From: a virus
Virus record (IMG/VR): IMGVR_UViG_3300025671_000457
Coordinates: 1 to 25,639 of that record
Reading direction: 5' to 3' (one strand)
Length of the DNA stretch: 25,639 bases
Shown: positions 24,806 to 25,639 of the stretch, piece by piece
Position numbering within the stretch: position 1 is the stretch's first letter
Layout: each line of letters starts with the position of its first letter
Notes under the pieces: generated by a model
What the model saw: only the letters and a program-made list of their open reading frames with translations
Databases searched by the model: none
What the model was told of the DNA's origin: nothing
Translations under genes and position numbers: made by a program

Positions 24806-25000
24806 TTAGCTTATGTCTTTTTTTGATTCTAGTCTTTCTATTTCTTGTTCAGCTAAATCTCTATTTCTGACATCCCATAGATAATCTTCTAAGTCTCTCT
24901 TCATTTTATTTTGAATCCAGCCTTCTTTTAAATTAGGTCTATCTGAAAATTCTGATTGTTCAAATTCTCTTTCGTAATGTTTAAATAATTTTGATTTCAT
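24806..25000 (-). CDS. Small charged protein, 64 residues
   Basis: A 64-residue highly charged helical protein (MKSKLFKHYEREFEQSEFSD, later EDYLWDVRNRDLAEQEIERL). No Cys, signal or membrane segment. It lies 6 bases after the 45-residue gene, in the unit started by the promoter at about 25.18 kb. Possibly an early regulator or small accessory; no family was recognised. Confidence 0.55.
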   Translation of the reverse strand: MKSKLFKHYEREFEQSEFSDRPNLKEGWIQNKMKRDLEDYLWDVRNRDLAEQEIERLESKKDIS

Positions 25001-25006
25001 ATTGGT

Positions 25007-25144
25007 TTATTGCGTTTTCATTGGTTCAATGTTGTGTTCTTCTAATAAATCTTTAAAAATTCTATTGAATTCGTTTGCTAGATGTACATCTACCTTATCT
25101 TTTGTAAATTCAAACCATTCATTGTATTTTTTTTCTGCACTCAT
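25007..25144 (-). CDS. Small protein, 45 residues
   Basis: A frame from ATG at 25144 to TAA at 25007-25009. The product (MSAEKKYNEWFEFTKDKVDV, then HLANEFNRIFKDLLEEHNIE) is a charged helical protein. It is the first gene after the strong promoter, with a 22-base A/T-rich leader, so expression is likely early or strong. Function unknown. Confidence 0.6.
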   Translation of the reverse strand: MSAEKKYNEWFEFTKDKVDVHLANEFNRIFKDLLEEHNIEPMKTQ

Positions 25145-25166
25145 AACTTTTATTATTTAATTTTTA

Positions 25167-25198
25167 CAAATATACGAAATAAATCTTAATAATCCAAA
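25167..25198 (-). promoter_or_regulatory. Bacteroidota-type promoter
   Basis: On the minus strand, TTTG, then 20 bases, then TATATTTG, a full match to the Bacteroidota pattern (-33 TTTG, -7 TAnnTTTG). The -7 box ends 22 bases before the start of the 45-residue gene. It supports host-type promoter use and thus an early-type unit. Confidence 0.8.
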
Positions 25199-25224
25199 TT
25201 TATAAAGAAGAAATAACAGTTTAA

Positions 25225-25496
25225 CTTGTCTGAGGGATACAATCCACCCTTCTGTGATATTACTCACATTGGGGTGAGAATGTTAACTTGTCATCAGTCA
25301 ACAACTGGTCCTACACCAGACTAAGAAAAAGGAATTACCTCATTACCTACTTTCTTAGCTCCACCTTGCCTTAGTTTCACTTATTCCTCTTTTCAGAGTT
25401 ATTCCCGTATTCTCAACGGTGCCTAAGGTACATTTTACATACAACTAATCATCTTACGAAGGGTGTATTACAAAAAATAAGAGAGGGAGTTGTACG
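25225..25496 (-). ncRNA. Candidate structured non-coding RNA
   Basis: No open frame of note on either strand, yet at least eight helices can be drawn. They include: 438-446/488-496 (9 bp, one wobble) enclosing 452-456/478-482; 369-374/423-428 (6 bp) enclosing 405-408/416-419 and 387-390/395-398; 321-328/351-358 (8 bp); 281-287/297-303 (7 bp, one wobble); 263-267/274-278; and 225-232/317-325 (8 bp, one bulge) or 305-309/315-319 (coordinates given without the leading 25). On the minus strand, 387-398 closes a GAAA tetraloop, which supports this strand. The remaining 25497-25639 is AT-rich with nothing else I can name. I recognise no known RNA class. Probability is judged by eye. Confidence 0.45.
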
Positions 25497-25639
25497 AGCT
25501 CCAATTAATGTTATTAAGTTTTATAGTTTATTCGTTTTATCGTTTACATCTATAAATATAACACAGTGTCCAAAAACATAAAAAATTTTAAATATTTTTT
25601 TAAAAACATACGCTCGTATATATTTATTAGAGAAGGTCA

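Noticed and set aside
25225-25496. Known RNA classes (tmRNA, RNase P, group I/II intron, 6S) for the structured region
   Set aside because: The characteristic core sequences of these RNAs could not be found by eye on either strand.
1-25639. CRISPR array, transposon or integrase
   Set aside because: No spaced direct repeats or terminal inverted repeats of a mobile element were seen, and no protein with transposase or integrase motifs.

Overview
The window is 25.6 kb of an AT-rich, tailed-phage genome (or prophage structural module). Every recognisable gene lies on the minus strand, so transcription runs from the right end to the left. The host is probably a Bacteroidota (flavobacterium-like) bacterium. 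The right-hand promoter matches the Bacteroidota pattern TTTG-N20-TAnnTTTG, leaders are A/T-rich without clear Shine-Dalgarno sites, and several proteins resemble families common in Bacteroidota phages (head-tail connector of the DUF6712 kind, capsid, scaffold, tape measure). A tape measure of 804 residues and no contractile-sheath gene suggest a siphovirus. No integrase, lysis or replication gene is present in the window.

In transcription order (right to left): (1) 25.6-25.15 kb has no protein gene but holds a chain of nested and serial helices that looks like a structured RNA, followed by a good promoter. (2) 25.14-23.3 kb has small genes of unknown role plus a sigma-like DNA-binding protein. 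(3) 23.3-21.8 kb has an HNH homing-type endonuclease, a second homing-type DNA-binding protein and a sulfotransferase-like protein. (4) 21.8-19.65 kb is the packaging block: a candidate small terminase, an unknown protein, the large terminase and a coiled-coil protein. (5) 19.64-19.53 kb is an odd tRNA with an unusually long acceptor extension. (6) 19.5-18.3 kb has a probable tail-assembly chaperone with a -1 frameshift into an overlapping frame, then two paralogous cysteine-rich small proteins. (7) 18.3-11.96 kb encodes adsorption or appendage proteins: a 1361-residue collagen-like fibre, two LamG-like proteins and a small spike-base-like protein. (8) 11.9-9.67 kb has the scaffold, the major capsid protein and a probable tail tube protein, closed by a strong terminator. 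(9) 9.5-0.03 kb has the portal, connectors, tail-completion proteins, three large or medium tail-tip proteins and the tape measure.

Together these genes package DNA, build the head, connect it to a long non-contractile tail and display lectin-like receptor-binding proteins. The order is unusual: the tail chaperone and the fibres come before the capsid, the portal comes after it, and chaperone and tape measure are about 16 kb apart. The items most worth a second look are the candidate structured RNA, the dual-frame chaperone, the aberrant tRNA, the twin cysteine-rich proteins and the phage-borne sulfotransferase-like gene. All names rest on reading motifs by eye; no database search was possible.
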